Source: Rutstroemia sp. NJR-2017a BVV2
Taxonomy: Eukaryota; Ascomycota; Leotiomycetes; Helotiales; Rutstroemiaceae
Reading direction: 5' to 3'
DNA: 64,000 nucleotides
NCBI GenBank assembly: GCA_002946415.1
Contig: NJPS01000039.1
Coordinates: forward strand, 372,001-436,000
The notes beneath the pieces are model-generated. The model saw nothing but the letters and a program-made list of their open reading frames with translations, was not told the origin of the DNA and did not search any database. Positions 10,563 to 22,904 of this stretch are shown piece after piece; the first letter of the stretch is position 1, and each line of letters starts with the position of its first letter. A program made the position numbers and the translations under genes.

Positions 10563-13017
10563 TGGTCGACGAAAGATAATAATGATGAATAAACCACCTT
10601 TGTTCATCTAAATTCGATCAAGCCCTCCCACTCATAAATAACATCACCGAATTCGATAAATTTTCCCCATAATATAAGTGCCACTCACGATCACCGCTCC
10701 CCTCCAAAGATATACCCGATCTAGGCATCAAAATATTCAATCGCAAGAAATCCCCAGTACCTCCCCACCAACCGCACTCACACGTCAAACTCTCCGCTCC
10801 GCTTCAATACCCCCTCAAGAGATGAAGACGGACATCCTCGACCCCCGAATCCAGTATCTGACCGTCAATATACTCTCCTCCATTCCCCTCTTACAATTTC
10901 GCTTCCAAGCCCCAGGAGAGAAGAAACCAGCATCCTGCTTACACGACAGATACTCATCTGACGCTCCGCTGGCTCTCCGAGGGCCACTGCCGTGGAGGCC
11001 GACTATGCCCTGCCCAGTCCATCTCAACTTCATTTCGCGAATAAATAGAATAGAACGCAGTTACCATCGCTTTTGCACCCGTCTCGTCTGGCGCACAAAG
11101 ACAGCGATTGAAAGATAGCAACAAACACAAGTAAACTCCTATACCGGCTCATCGATGCCGCTGTGTGATGAAGTGGAGAGAAGTCCATGGTTTGAATTCA
11201 AGGCGATACTCTCCATTTTCGAACTGTGAGAGTGCTCTGCGATCAGATGAAATGTGTTTCGTGCCTACCTGCTTTGCTCTCTTTGGATGCTCAAGTTACC
11301 CACCCCAGTAGTGATTGGTTCAGATATTGAAAACCTTGAGACACCGATCATACCCCGGTTAATTGGATGAACCCCAAATAGCGAAAAGGGTAACAGATTC
11401 ACACAACGATACGACCTACCTAACATAGACGGCGTAGACTCAGTCCTTTGGTGGCTGATACGATCCAGATACATACGCTTCCTCCCGAAGTCGTCAGGCA
11501 GACACCTGTGTGTCTCATACCATCCATGAACCCCATCCTCAGTCTTCCCCGCGAAACACACCAACACTGCAGTATGAATCTCCCCATAATTCATTTTGCC
11601 TAGATTTTCCGTCCTGCATCCTTCGTTTTAGATGTCGCCTCAGGATGCGAAGCGCCATGGTACCGTTACCATCTGTATTCAGTGTTGGATACTGCTTTGC
11701 AACTGGTGTGTGATGGGATTCGGTCGCGATGAAGGCTGCTGTATTGGAGTAGCTTTTGTTTTCTCGCGGGGATATATCTTAGCGATCGCAGGATGTTGTC
11801 TTGCTGTGTGTGCTGTAAACGGGAAAGCTAATGATGGATGAATGACAGCTGTATGTTTGTTTTCCACCTCCCCAAAGAACCATCTATGTGTTAATCGGTT
11901 CATCAATTCCGTGGGATTCATCCGTCTGTCCTACCTTAATTGCAAAAGTGCAATTGACGCATCAGTAGAGCATCTTTTCCAGTACAGTACAAGTACAATC
12001 AACGCCCGTAACGTGACAGTGACCTCAAACGGCAGCATCCGCTTCCAGCTTCCACATCTCGGTAACTTATTCAAGGTTAAGTTATGCACCGCCAAACATA
12101 ATTCGAAACAATAGCGTCTTCCTCTTCCTACAGGCTACCGATGACTTAGGCGATCACCATACCTTTATCAATCATATCGCACCGGATGTTTCGTTTCACA
12201 AGAAACATCAACGCCCACCACTCATATCCAGCGCTCATCAATCATGTCTTGCAGCCGACGGCTCTTCTTCGCTCGACCGTACGTACGCATCAAGATTCGC
12301 AGAGTGGAGAATTGCATGCATTGAACCAGCGTCGGAGTATTCCAGCCAATGCGGGTTAGTGCCAGCGGGGACGTGCCCTTTGTAATCAAAACGAGAGGTG
12401 GGAGAAGGATTGGCAGAAAGGCAGATGAAAATGTGGATGTTGGGATAGGAAATGAAGATCGTCAATGAATCCTCAGGTTTGGGCTGTGCAAAGAGCGTAC
12501 TACGTAGGTCTGGGGTTTGCACGCTGTACTGTCGCAGCGAAGGCAGCCTTAGGAAGTTGGGATGAGATCCTCGTGGATCCTGTCTGTGCATAATTCTGGG
12601 TTGGAGAGTTTGTTTAGTGAAAGGGAATGGGAATGGACCATTGTGTGTGGCGCGACGATAGACGTGCGATTGGTATGGGAGGAAATGGTACTCGACGTGC
12701 ATCGACTATTGATACAATATGTTTGAATTTATGTAGGCGTCGTGTTCGTCCTGCATGGAAAAAGGTTGTAGCAGGCTAGCAGCTGAAATTATCGTTGTGC
12801 GTGGCTGCTGGCTGCAGAGACAGGGGATATTCATGATGAGCAGCATGTGCTGTATACTTGTAGTAAGGTGCAAAGTAAGGCAGATCGGACGAACATCTGA
12901 ATGTTCTCCGGCATGGAATGATGGAATGATGGCATAATAATGGGCAAAGAGCCGGGGCGGACTGGTCATGTTGGCGCTTAAGGAAATACGCGTGGCCGTG
13001 ATGAAAATGAGGGTATT

Positions 13018-13048
13018 CATGGATGATGGATGATGGATGATGGATGGT
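13018..13048 (+). repeat. GGATGAT microsatellite
   Basis: Four consecutive units of the type GGATGAT, the last one imperfect. Confidence 0.7.
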
Positions 13049-13811
13049 TGATGAATAAGATCAGATGACGGGTCGGGTCGGGTATATGGGATGGATAGAC
13101 GGTCGTTCATGTTTTGTGTTTCCTTCCTCACAGTGAGCAATCAATTGTTGGGTGCCAAGTCAAGCGCCTTCTCTCTTCTCTCCTCTTCTCTCGCTGCGTG
13201 CCCCTGGCAGTAGCCTGTGGATGTCCTGCACACATCACATAATACCCTTGAATGCTGTAATCTTTAATTTCTTGCTTCCTTCCCGCCAGCCAATCCGATC
13301 CACCGAATCTCGGCCTTGTTTCTTTTGGGCCGTCGTTGTGCCTGGAGCTTATCTATATCCAGATTAGCCTCTGCCTTTCCCCTGAGCGAAAGTCAAACCT
13401 TCCCTACCCACTCTGTACCGTTTGTCCGTTCCCTCTCATTTCTCCGCACTTGAGCACAGAGACCAGCAAAAAACACGAGACGAACCCTTTCCTCGGTCGT
13501 AGTCTCTCCTCCTCTATCTCTCCCTCACTCGTTCTCTCCTCTCGCAATCGAGAATCTAATCAATCCTTTCGACCTCGTCGTCCTTCCTTTATCGACGAAT
13601 CTCAACCATACCATCTCCCTGCCCAGGTTGAGACAATCCAATAATTGATACCACACTGTACATTCTTTTGCAATCGATAAACGAACCACCCTCATTCAAA
13701 AACTCCATGTCCTCGTAGGCATCGTCGATAATTACAATAATACACCCACCACGAACCCATCAATCAATTCGATCTCGTAATATATTCCACAGTTCGCTCT
13801 CAACTGGGAAG

Positions 13812-15955
13812 ATGAAGGGCCGTTCACATCAGCATGCTCGCCATGCGCGGCGCGCCGAAATAATTGAACAAGAATTGGAAGTTAGAGAGGCCAATCCAGT
13901 ACCAGAACAAATCGTCTCTGTGGTCTATGTAACAGCCTCACCAACCTTTACTGGCGCCATTGCTGGTTATTCAACCCTCGGACAGACCGATTCTACTACA
14001 TCGGCTCAAAAGCAACACACGACGACTTCCCAAACTCAAGCGGCCAAGAATACCCAGACGTCCGAATCCAGCAGCAAGAACCAAGATGCGACCGTTAGTA
14101 GTCACACGACTCTCCAGACTTCCGCCTCTAGCTCGTCCGATCTTCCAAGCTCACTTATTCCTACTACTTCTGTCGCAAGCTCAGTTGCTCTTCTCGCCGC
14201 TACCGGTAGTGTTACATCTAGCACCAATTCACAATCAATCTCCGCGACGACTTCCGCTGCTAGCGCCTCATCGACTGCAGACTCTTCGTCAAGTTCAAGC
14301 TCAGGTGGAATGAGCACTGGAGGCAAGGCAGGATTGGCAATTGGAATCCTCTTACTAGCTGCTGCTGTTCTTTCCCTTGTATTGTTTTGTTTTAAGAAAA
14401 AGAAGGCCGCCGCCAAGCAAGATCGTCTTGAAGATGAAAAAGCAGACGCATTTGGCGCTCAAGCTCAACGCGCAGCAAGTACACAATCCGCTCGCACCGT
14501 TTCAACTGCTCCTCGTCTGTCTCTTCGGCCTGTTACTCAATTCCAACCTTACAACAGCGGAGCTGAAAAGCAAGCTGCCACTTCAGCTCAACCACAAATG
14601 AGCACTTTGGCTCCAATCGCCAGTGTATCAAGTGCCGCTCGTTCCGAACGACCAGTGACCACTCTTCCAGTTGCAGGCCAAGAACAAAACAAAGACAATC
14701 CTTTCGGAAACCATGCTGAGGCTATTGATACACCAAATACCGATGGCCCCGCCGTTCTGGATAGCCCAGCCGCTGAAAAGATCTTTGCAGCTTCCGCTGC
14801 CGCTGCCGCCGCTGCTGCTGTAGCAACTTCATCTGCTGCTAGCTCTCGCGCTCCTTCTGTTGAACCGACTCCTCTCCAACCTGCTGGTCTTAAACGCGGT
14901 GCTTCTAAGCGCGAAAATGGTCCTCGACAAATTGATTTCACTACCAATGGAGGCGCTGTTAAGGGTCCACCAAGTCCTACCGCATCAGAATTCAGCAATG
15001 CTTCAGGAAGTACAACTGCACCAGCTCAAACTGCTACCGGTATGGCTATTGCTGCAGCTGGAGGTCCACCAAACTCGGCGGTCCATCGTGTCCAACTTGA
15101 CTTTACCCCCTCCATGGAGGATGAATTGGAACTGAGAGCTGGTGACTTGATCCGCGTTTTGCACGAATATGATGATGGATGGGTAAGTCTTCTGAAGTGC
15201 CGTGACAATATAACTACTAACATTTATAGGCACTTTGCATTCGTCTTGATCGCTCTCAACAAGGTGTTGTTCCAAGAACTTGCCTGTCCACTCGTCCTGT
15301 CAAGCCTCGTCCTCAACAAAATGGTCCTCGCGGTCCTCCACCTGGTATGCGAATTGTCACTCAACAACAACAACGTCCTATGTCGCCCGGTATGAATCAA
15401 GGTCCCCGTATGCCAAATAACCAAGGACCACCTTACCCTTCATCTCCTTCCGGCAACAAACCAATGACACCAATTGGACCAAATGGTCAAGGAATGCCAC
15501 GTGGACCAGGAATGAAGCAAGGACCGCCTCGATCAATGTCTCCGGCTGGTAACAGACCGATGAATCAAGGGCCACCACAGCAAGGTCCGATGACACCTCA
15601 AGGTCAAAGACCTCCACAAGGATTCCCTGGCCCCCAGCGACCAATGACCCCACAAGGCCAAAGACCTCAAGGTCCTCCACAACAAAGACCAATGACACCC
15701 CAAGGTCAGAGACCAACGAACCCACAAGGACCTCCACAACAAAGACCAATGACACCTCAAGGTCAACCAATTCAAACCCCGGTTTCAGCCGGTCAGCGTT
15801 CCCGCAGTGGATCCGTTGCGCAACCCCAACCCCGACCATCAAGTCCTCCTGGACCCCCACCAATGAACCCCGCTCCTCAGATGGACGGCCCCTCATCACC
15901 TCCCAACATCCGAAGCCCAGTTGAGCGAAAACCAGTTCCCGGTCAAGCTTTGTAA
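13812..15955 (+). CDS. Fus1-like single-pass membrane protein with SH3 domain
   Basis: Exons 13812-15182 and 15230-15955 give 698 aa; the 47-nt intron (15183-15229, GTAAGT, CTAAC) interrupts the SH3 domain exactly after DDGW. Residues about 50-170 form a Ser/Thr-rich, probably O-glycosylated outside region. One transmembrane segment (AGLAIGILLLAAAVLSLVLF) lies at about 173-193 and is followed by KKKK, giving an N-out topology. The cytoplasmic part has an Ala-rich stretch, then an SH3 domain (about 423-480; LDFTPSMEDELELRAGDLIR, then GVVPRTCL). The last 200 residues are Pro/Gln/Gly/Met-rich with repeats of RPMTPQGQ. This layout matches yeast Fus1, which organises cell fusion, and its filamentous-fungal relatives. 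Role in hyphal or mating fusion is inference. There is no classical signal peptide. Confidence 0.85.
15560..15780 (+). repeat. Repeats coding for RPMTPQGQ-type units in the SH3 protein
   Basis: Three close copies of a unit coding for QQRPMTPQGQ or PQRPMTPQGQ, plus degenerate flanking copies. This is an internal minisatellite in the C-terminal tail of the Fus1-like gene, rich in Pro and Gln and a possible ligand for SH3 or profilin-type partners. Confidence 0.75.
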
Positions 15956-18900
15956 GCAAGATATGTCTAGCTGCATCAACGGACGCTGGGGAGAAAATCT
16001 TTCGTCTTCAATATAGACTTCATTCACGTACAAAGCTAGGGATTTAAGTTATGGCACGCATTGTGGGATGATATCAGATGGATCAGATCGCGTTGACCGG
16101 AAGATGGGATTCATATTCAACGAAATTGACGAATGTATACACACATCAAATTTTTCTTCGATCAGCGAAGCTGGACAAATGATTCGATCATCGTTTTTTT
16201 TTTTTCTCTTCTTTTTTTTTTCCAAATCTTTTGGTTGCACATTAATTGCGGAATTTACTGAAGCAAATAATCTGTGCTTTTTTTGTGGTCTCGGATTTAT
16301 ATTGTGGTTATTTTTCTTCTTTCTTCCTCTTTTTTTTTTCACCAACGGAGGAGTTCATTTCAGGAAGAAAGAAAAGGAAAAGAAAATCACATACACAATA
16401 CGTAAAGGCGATAACAGTAATGTGTATCTTCTAACTGGATTCTTTCTTTCTCTCTTTTTTCGAGCTTTTTCGACTGTGGCTTCGTTTCTGGACTTTCTTT
16501 TGAGATACCTTTATGAATGATATTGTTTTTTTCGGCGGTAGTGGTTGGGGTTGGATGGAGTGGTTTTGGGGTGTTGGGGGAGGTTGGATGCGGTGATGGG
16601 TTGAGTGGAAGGACGAGATTGACAGACGGATTTTGATTCTTTGTTCTTTTTATTTTATTCTTTTTGGTATTCGCAACTGGTTGCTAGATGGATGGATGGA
16701 GTGGATGGAGTGTGGAGAGGGATCTATAGTTTGGAGGGAAGCGAGGGGATGGGAAAGGGAAGGGGAGGGGGATGGATGGATCAGTGGTGCAGTGGATGAA
16801 TGATTGGGTGGATTGATTCATTGATTGATTGATTAGTAACTAGATAGATTAGTTGTTGGGGGTGTAGAATATGAAAGATATAAATTAAAAGAATTTATGG
16901 ATATGTGAGTGGTGTGCTATTGTGTGCTGTGGGCGGTGTGCTATGCTGTGTTGGAAGGGTAGGTGTTTGGTGTGTGATGCTTGGTATGCTGGGAGGGTTG
17001 ATGTGATGTTTGGTGTGATGGGGTGGAGAGCAGGTGCATGGATGTAAGATACATGAACGCGAAAAGCTGCGATACTAGGTCGAGGGAAACGTAGCCCAAA
17101 GAGGGGTTAGAGGACTTTCAATGATGTATGTATCTAGGTCAAGTCCAGTCTTGGGATCAATGGGATGGCATGGTCTTGTGGGGATGGAAAATCGCTACAG
17201 TTGGGGAGGGAAGAAGAGGATAGTGGTTGAGGGGGTTTGATGGGATGTGTGAGGGGGAGGCTGTAGGGGGTGGTGATGGCATGAGAGAGAGGTAAAGGGT
17301 ATAGAGGGGTGGTGGGAATGGGATATAATCGGGTGAGATTCGAGGTGGAGATGAAGGGATGGGGTTGGAGAGAGTGCTGTTTTTGACGGTGGTGGAGGGA
17401 GAAGAATGAATGGAGATGAGAGATTGGAGGGAAAGAGAGGGGATTGATCTGGTATTGAGTAAGGTTATGCTGAAGTTGATGACTTGGTGGGAAGTCGAAC
17501 GTCCAAAAGAAAAGCTGGAAAATCTAAAAGAGAGAGAAAGAACCCTTTGGGTGCGACGAGTATGCATCGTTGAATGGATTAATCTTTGTTGCTTACTCGT
17601 CAATAGCAGCGATGACGCTAGGATGATCGTGAGGAGAGCGAGAAGGGGTCCTTTCGCTGGTAGCGAGAATGCTGCTGATGCATTCCAACCCAACACTGTG
17701 GTGTTGAACAAGAAAAGAGGAAGAGGAACAGGATTTCCATGTCGGGAAGGAGATCTTTTCTTTCATTTTCTTCATCGCAGGCGATCGCAATGCACATAAC
17801 CTTCCTCCCGAGGTTGTAATGAAAGGAACATCAAAGTAGAAAAATGTCTGATTGATCATTCCAGCTGTACACAAAGGAAATCAGTTTCGATTCCTGTCCT
17901 ATCGAAGCAAGCGAAGCAAAAGGGGGGATGAAAATATATACTCCAGTCGAGATCACAACTCTGCAATGAGCCTGGGATGTTCGGAGTAGACTTACATGTA
18001 AGCTCTTACAAGCACAAGTTAACATCGTACGCTAGTACTGGATCGCTTCCGAGAGGTAGGATATCTGCTGTCCTGACCCATCCTGTCCTGCGTAGCTCCT
18101 ATGTGAATTGTAAACTGGATAGCGCGACACCGTTTGGCTATGTTCGAGGAAGATGTCTGGAAAATGCGGACTCTGAGCTCGACTTGAGAACAGAAAATGT
18201 AGATGATTGCATTTTCTTCTACAATCCAACAAATATGCCGGGATGTCTGTTCCGGGCATCATGCTGTCGACTGTTGAATGTAGATATGAGAAGAGTAGAT
18301 TTGAGATTGCCGCGAACGCAGTCACCGCAGAGACTTATAACTCATGTCTTTTCCATTCCTCTTCTATGATTAACCGGCCTGTAGTGGTCACTGGCGCCTT
18401 CAATTGTGGAGAGGAAGGCTGCTGGGGGAGAGAGAAGGTGCTGTATATGATGTTTGACAATCTGTGGACCTAAAAGTGAGAGGAGACATAAATTTTGAAG
18501 TTTGAATTTTGTTTGGACATCATTATTCTTCCAAATCCGTACGTTCGATATCCGCTCTATAAAAAGTGTCGTGTCTCGGAAACCTGGGGTACAAGTGGTT
18601 GCGAGCAAGGCCTGATCTAATTGAATAGCGAATGTTCTTCACGATGTGTATTGGTTACCGCCGCACCACAAATACTGTGGAATTCCCCTCAGTCTTTGAG
18701 GCATCAAACGGGCGTTGATATGTCAATGATCGGTGTCGTCTAAGATAAGGTTAATCGACGTGTGTTCCAGAATTCTAGTAATGCCACTATAGAATGTTCG
18801 CAATCATCCCGGCTCGTGAGTTGGGCGCATATACATGAGCAAAGTACACAACAGCTGGAGGATTGGATTTCGGATTTTACGGTATGGAATCGCGTAGGAC

Positions 18901-19019
18901 TTTGACGAAAGTTGCTATGCATACAGGCGAAAAGGCAAAAGCAGATCATGCATACGAAGTCGAAAAATGCAATATTCGGCAACACCACCCACGAAAAGGT
19001 GGGCACATTGAAAATAGCC
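15956..19019. other. Long intergenic region with low-complexity tracts
   Basis: The first part is strongly strand-asymmetric. Long T tracts occur at about 16195-16222 and 16328-16340. G-rich DNA with GGATGGA and GATT repeats follows at about 16530-17400. Several ORFs occur on both strands (for example 17157-17711 minus and 17410-17799 plus), but their codon content follows the low-complexity DNA and no domain is recognisable. No gene is called. Confidence 0.5.
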
Positions 19020-19027
19020 AAAAAAAA
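19020..19027 (-). terminator. Pol III T-run terminator of tRNA-Ser
   Basis: Eight consecutive T on the minus strand, ten bases after the tRNA-Ser 3' end. This supports Pol III transcription of the intron-bearing gene. Confidence 0.8.
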
Positions 19028-19036
19028 TTGTTCACT

Positions 19037-19173
19037 CGACGTGAGCAGGATTTGAACCTACGCTGGAAGACATTGTTAGTAATTGATTTCATGATGATGA
19101 AGGGATATTTAGCTTACCCTCCGAAGAGAATTGATTTCTAGTCAATCGCTTTAGACCACTCAGCCATCACGCC
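19037..19173 (-). tRNA. tRNA-Ser(AGA) interrupted by a 55-nt GT-AG intron in the variable arm
   Basis: On the minus strand the acceptor arms GGCGTGA/TCACGTC pair (one G-U). The D arm carries the A box TGGCTGAGTGG, the anticodon arm is ATTGA-CTAGAAA-TCAAT (anticodon AGA), the variable arm is CTC-TTCG-GAG, and the T arm is GTAGG-TTCAAAT-CCTGC. Between the variable arm and the T arm lies an insert at 19063-19117 that starts GTAAGC, contains TTACTAAC and ends CTTCCAG. Without it the tRNA is 82 nt, the usual tRNA-Ser length. There is no insert at the canonical 37/38 position. The insert has every mark of a fungal spliceosomal intron and the same length as mRNA introns in this window. A T8 terminator follows. 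Alternative: a broken tRNA gene, but all paired arms and both boxes are intact. Confidence 0.88.
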
Positions 19174-19789
19174 TATTGAGTTTGTTGTTGAAGGCTGCAG
19201 CTTATTTGAATTTATAATACTTCTTAAATTTACCCCGCATCATCTAGCTATACTTCGTACACAGCATAATCGAATTATCAAAATAATGCAGAAATCATTA
19301 TCCGGAAGTATGGAAATGTGAAAAAGATTCCATGGAAGTTTGATTTCATTATGGATATTCGAAATTTCGAGTACTTGAATTAGCACAATTTTCTAGCTTA
19401 CAGTTGGAACTCGATTAGCAAGGCCTCACCACGAGCCCCTTTGCATAGAAACAAAATCAACCAATCAGTATTTGCCACCACCTGAGGTGCAATACTTCAA
19501 CCACCAGGAGAGGACAGCTCACACAAAATCCTAGTGTTTACTTCGAAAAGAGATGACAAGTCTCCGAGAATTATCCTCCTCGATTTACCCCATTGCGCCC
19601 CGCATAAATTATGTTTCCCCCTTGTACTCTTTCGGCTGCCCGTGAGACTCACTCCTTAGTTCCATGGACACTCCGCGTCGAGGAATGTCCGCGCAGTCAC
19701 TTTGTATAAAGACGAAGCACAACATCTGAATTCTATCAAATTCTCAGATCAATCAAGCTCTCTCGATCAAACACCCTCCGTTAAACACG
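19174..19789. other. Intergenic; promoter region of the FAD monooxygenase
   Basis: No ORF of note. A TATA-like GTATAAAGA occurs at about 19703-19711, some 85 bp before the start codon at 19790. Confidence 0.5.
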
Positions 19790-21196
19790 ATGGCTCAAAC
19801 AACCTCCCCGAAAGTCATAATCGTCGGCTGCGGTATTGCAGGCCCGGTCATCGCCCTTCTACTCCAGAAAAAGGGCTACACTCCAATTATTCTCGAGAAA
19901 GTTAAACAACTCGGAGATGCCGGTGCATCCCTCATGATGCAACCCAACGGGTATGTCTAATCTCGGGTCAAGCAATACATATGATTAACCACGTGATTAG
20001 ACTCAAAGTACTCTCCCTCATCGGTCTTGCTGAATCAGTAACCAATGCTGCACCTCATGTCAAAGAAACTTCGAATATGACGCATACAGGTGAAAGTATA
20101 GGAAGCTGTGATATCCTCGGTGGAGCAAAGGAAAGATACGGCCAACCGGCTTGTGGTGTGAAGCGGACGGAATTCAATCTACATCTCAAACAGACCGTTC
20201 TAGATGCAGGTATTGAATTGCATGAAGGTTGGAAGTTGGAGGATATCGAGGACTCTGAATATGGTGTTACGGCAATTTCGGAAGATGGACAGAAGGTTGA
20301 GGGGTCGTTTCTTATCGGTTGTGATGGTATTCGTGCAATGTCGAGAAGTATACTTCTCAAACGTAAAGGCATCGAGGAGCCTGAAGCTTCGTATACTGGA
20401 TTGATTCAGGTATGTGGTTCATTTAGTCGTTGTTTCTCCGATGCTAACTCTTCTAGACTGCATGCATGTCATCAACTCCTGCAAGTCTGAAGAACCATCC
20501 CATCATCCTCAACATTTTCGGGCCTTCTGCGCATATGGTCCTGTATCCTGTATCACTAGATACAACTTCATGGGCCATTAGCCGACGCTCTTCAATCCAA
20601 AAGAAAGAAACCTGGCGAAAAGCAAGTCCATCTGAACTCGCAGCTCAAAAGGCACAGCTCCTAGAAGAATTCAAGGAATGGAACAATACTCCGGCATTGG
20701 ATCTTATTAGTGGTGCTGAAAGATTAATCACATATGGGCTTTTCGATCGTCCGAGTCTAGAGCCTGAGAACTGGTACAATGGAAGATGCATCCTTATTGG
20801 AGATGCTGCACATCCTACGAGTCCACATTTAGGACAAGGCGCTAATCAAGCTATGTATGTCTCGATCTTCTCCCCATCCCGATCCACCAGGTGTCATTTT
20901 AACAGGCATACAGGGAAGATTGTTACCACCTTCAGCGACTTCTGCCTTCAGTTGCAGGACGAGACTCGCCAATCTCGACTTCTGAGCTGACCACTATCTT
21001 CAGTGGATTCGCACAATTAAGACAACCTAGAACGGCGGCCTTGGTAGCAGGAGCAAGAGCACAAGGTGAAGATAGAGTGGTAGAAGCAGGTCCGAAGGCT
21101 GAGGAGAGGAATGAACGCATGAGGCAGAAGCATTCGGATACGGGGACTTGGATTAAGATTTACGATGCGTTGCTGAAGGAACCTTTTGAAATGTAA
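19790..21196 (+). CDS. FAD-dependent monooxygenase (salicylate-hydroxylase-like)
   Basis: Group A flavoprotein monooxygenase, an NAD(P)H-dependent aromatic or polyketide hydroxylase type; the substrate is unknown. Exons are 19790-19950, 20001-20409, 20457-20854 and 20914-21196, giving 416 aa. Introns were placed by frame and motif continuity. For the last intron the AG at 20912-20913 is used, because it restores the expected QAMEDCYHL after GQGAN. The Rossmann motif GCGIAG is at residues 13-18. The DG motif appears as LIGCDGIRAMSR, and the second FAD-binding motif is ILIGDAAHPTSPHLGQGANQ. No transmembrane anchor is seen at the C-terminus. It is not flanked by other biosynthetic genes, so no secondary-metabolite cluster is apparent. 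Confidence 0.9.
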
Positions 21197-22904
21197 GGTG
21201 GGATTTCCTCCGACTTCAAGACAGTTAGAGTGGAGCCCAGTTGTGGGAAGTTGGACCGGTTGATTAGATGAATATTCACTTCGATCTTAGTTCTGTGAAA
21301 AGGCCCCACTATGGAGAAATTCCCCTGCCTCTTGTCAGATATAAAACACAGCTTGATAGGAAATATCTTGAGAGGCATGCTTACCACAAAACTGGGAAAA
21401 GCGTTGGCAGATGCGAATAGACTTCGGTAGTTACATAAGCTGGTGCAGTTTCCAAGCTCATTATATGGTTATGCGTTAGGAGAATTATTTTCTTCCTGTC
21501 ATAGATCCTCAATAGTTGTCACATTTCTCATATATCGTCAGCTACGCAGCTAGTTGCTGTCGTTTCGATTTCAATCTCGTTGCCAACTCGCCGGCTCTGT
21601 TGCCACATGCGCTCCAACCACTCCCGCTGTTATGTCGAAGTTTTCATTGCGTTTACTGTCAATCCCTTCGTAAACATACGGTGGAGAGAGATCACTTGCT
21701 TTCTGGTACATAAAGGGCTACTTAGAATCAACGAACGGGATACCCGGTGTCATCCGGCCCGGACCCTCACACTAATATTTGGACGCTTTCAGCGATATGT
21801 TAGTCGAGGGGTGGGATTCTGTGGAACCTATACACTTTCTCTCCTGCTGTATAGTGCATTTAGTGCACTCCACAGAGGTTGTATTCACTTCTCATCTTCA
21901 CAAATCCCGCTCCATTCACCTTAAGAATCGCAGAAATTCATGTGGATACTAGTACTCTCCAGATCATCCACCGAGCTGCGATTCACTGGGTTTGTCTCTC
22001 GATACCTGGCAACGGTCTATATAAACCCATGCGGACGACGTAAACATGGAAATCATCATTGATATGGGTACCAGATGATTGGATGAGGCCCGGGTGGTAT
22101 ACTGGGACCAATAACGTTAGCCCACAATGAAGGAGAGACGGTTGACAGTAGAAGGATGATTTCCATATCTTACCAATTTATCTAAAATCGCAATTTTACT
22201 ACTACTGTTGTCGTTTTCCGTGATCTCTTCACATTTTCATCAGCACTGTTGCCATTTTCCATACCCGCACTGTCGAAGATCATGTCATGGCTATCAATAT
22301 CTCCAACGCCGCTCGTATCCCTCGGTTCTCAGCCTGGTAGGATGTAACACACTCAAAGCCGAACGGCATATGCTATTCCCAGCACGGGATAGAGACCTAA
22401 GCTGTCATTCTGCTGCGCTTGACATGCCACTTAGTCTATGGGGATGGAAAGCCGTTCAATGAGTTACTATTCGGTCTTTATATACCCTCGGCAAGCTAGA
22501 GTCATGGGATTTACTATATTCACCACCAAGGACGTCCCACTTTGTTGCTTCCATGAGCACTTCTATTATAAATTGCGTGTAGTAGTATTTCGCATCTCAG
22601 TGCATTACACGCACACAACAACCAATGTCATTGTCACGTCGCAGGATAGTGCAAAGCTCCCCCAGAAACGTATGAACCCTGCGGGAGGACGGGTGCGCAG
22701 CCTTTATAAGAGCTTCACTGCAGTAGAACAAGTAGATCGCTATCGTTCTTTACTTTTCACTGTCACTCGAAACCTTCCTTTCTTTACCTTTCACTGTCAT
22801 TCAGAGCCTTCCAGGTATTCTTCGCTGTCATCATGACTGGTATCCCATTATCGCTTTAAGTTCCGAAGTCGTAAATAAGTATCTACACCACTATGAACAG
22901 CATT
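21197..22904. other. Intergenic, no gene seen
   Basis: Short ORFs only. A two-copy tandem repeat of about 34 bp (CTTTAC..TTTCACTGTCA..) occurs at 22748-22815. No recognisable coding or RNA feature. Confidence 0.55.
22748..22815 (+). repeat. Two-copy tandem repeat, period about 34 bp
   Basis: Two imperfect copies starting near 22748 and 22782, each with the core TTTCACTGTCA and ending in CCTTCC. Confidence 0.6.

Larger units (their letters stand above)
9103..13811. other. Gene-poor 4.7-kb region
   Basis: No ORF here shows a recognisable domain, a consistent codon pattern or a credible exon chain on either strand. Base composition is like the flanks, so it is not an obvious RIP-mutated transposon. 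It contains the motif array at 10449-10562, a GGATGAT microsatellite at about 13018-13048, and from about 13150 a pyrimidine-rich stretch that is probably the promoter and 5' leader of the SH3 gene at 13812. Confidence 0.55.

Noticed and set aside
12238..12702. A 154-codon minus-strand ORF in the gene-poor region
   Set aside because: No domain, no intron pattern, and odd amino acid make-up. Probably chance.
17157..17711. A 184-codon minus-strand ORF starting with a hydrophobic segment
   Set aside because: Its composition follows the low-complexity G-rich DNA, there is no recognisable domain, and the hydrophobic start is only about 35 residues. Not supportable as a gene.
18863..19141. A plus-strand ORF overlapping tRNA-Ser
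   Set aside because: It runs antisense through the tRNA gene and has no domain. The tRNA explains the sequence better.
22438..22836. A 132-codon plus-strand ORF
   Set aside because: Its end is made of a tandem DNA repeat and the composition is not protein-like.
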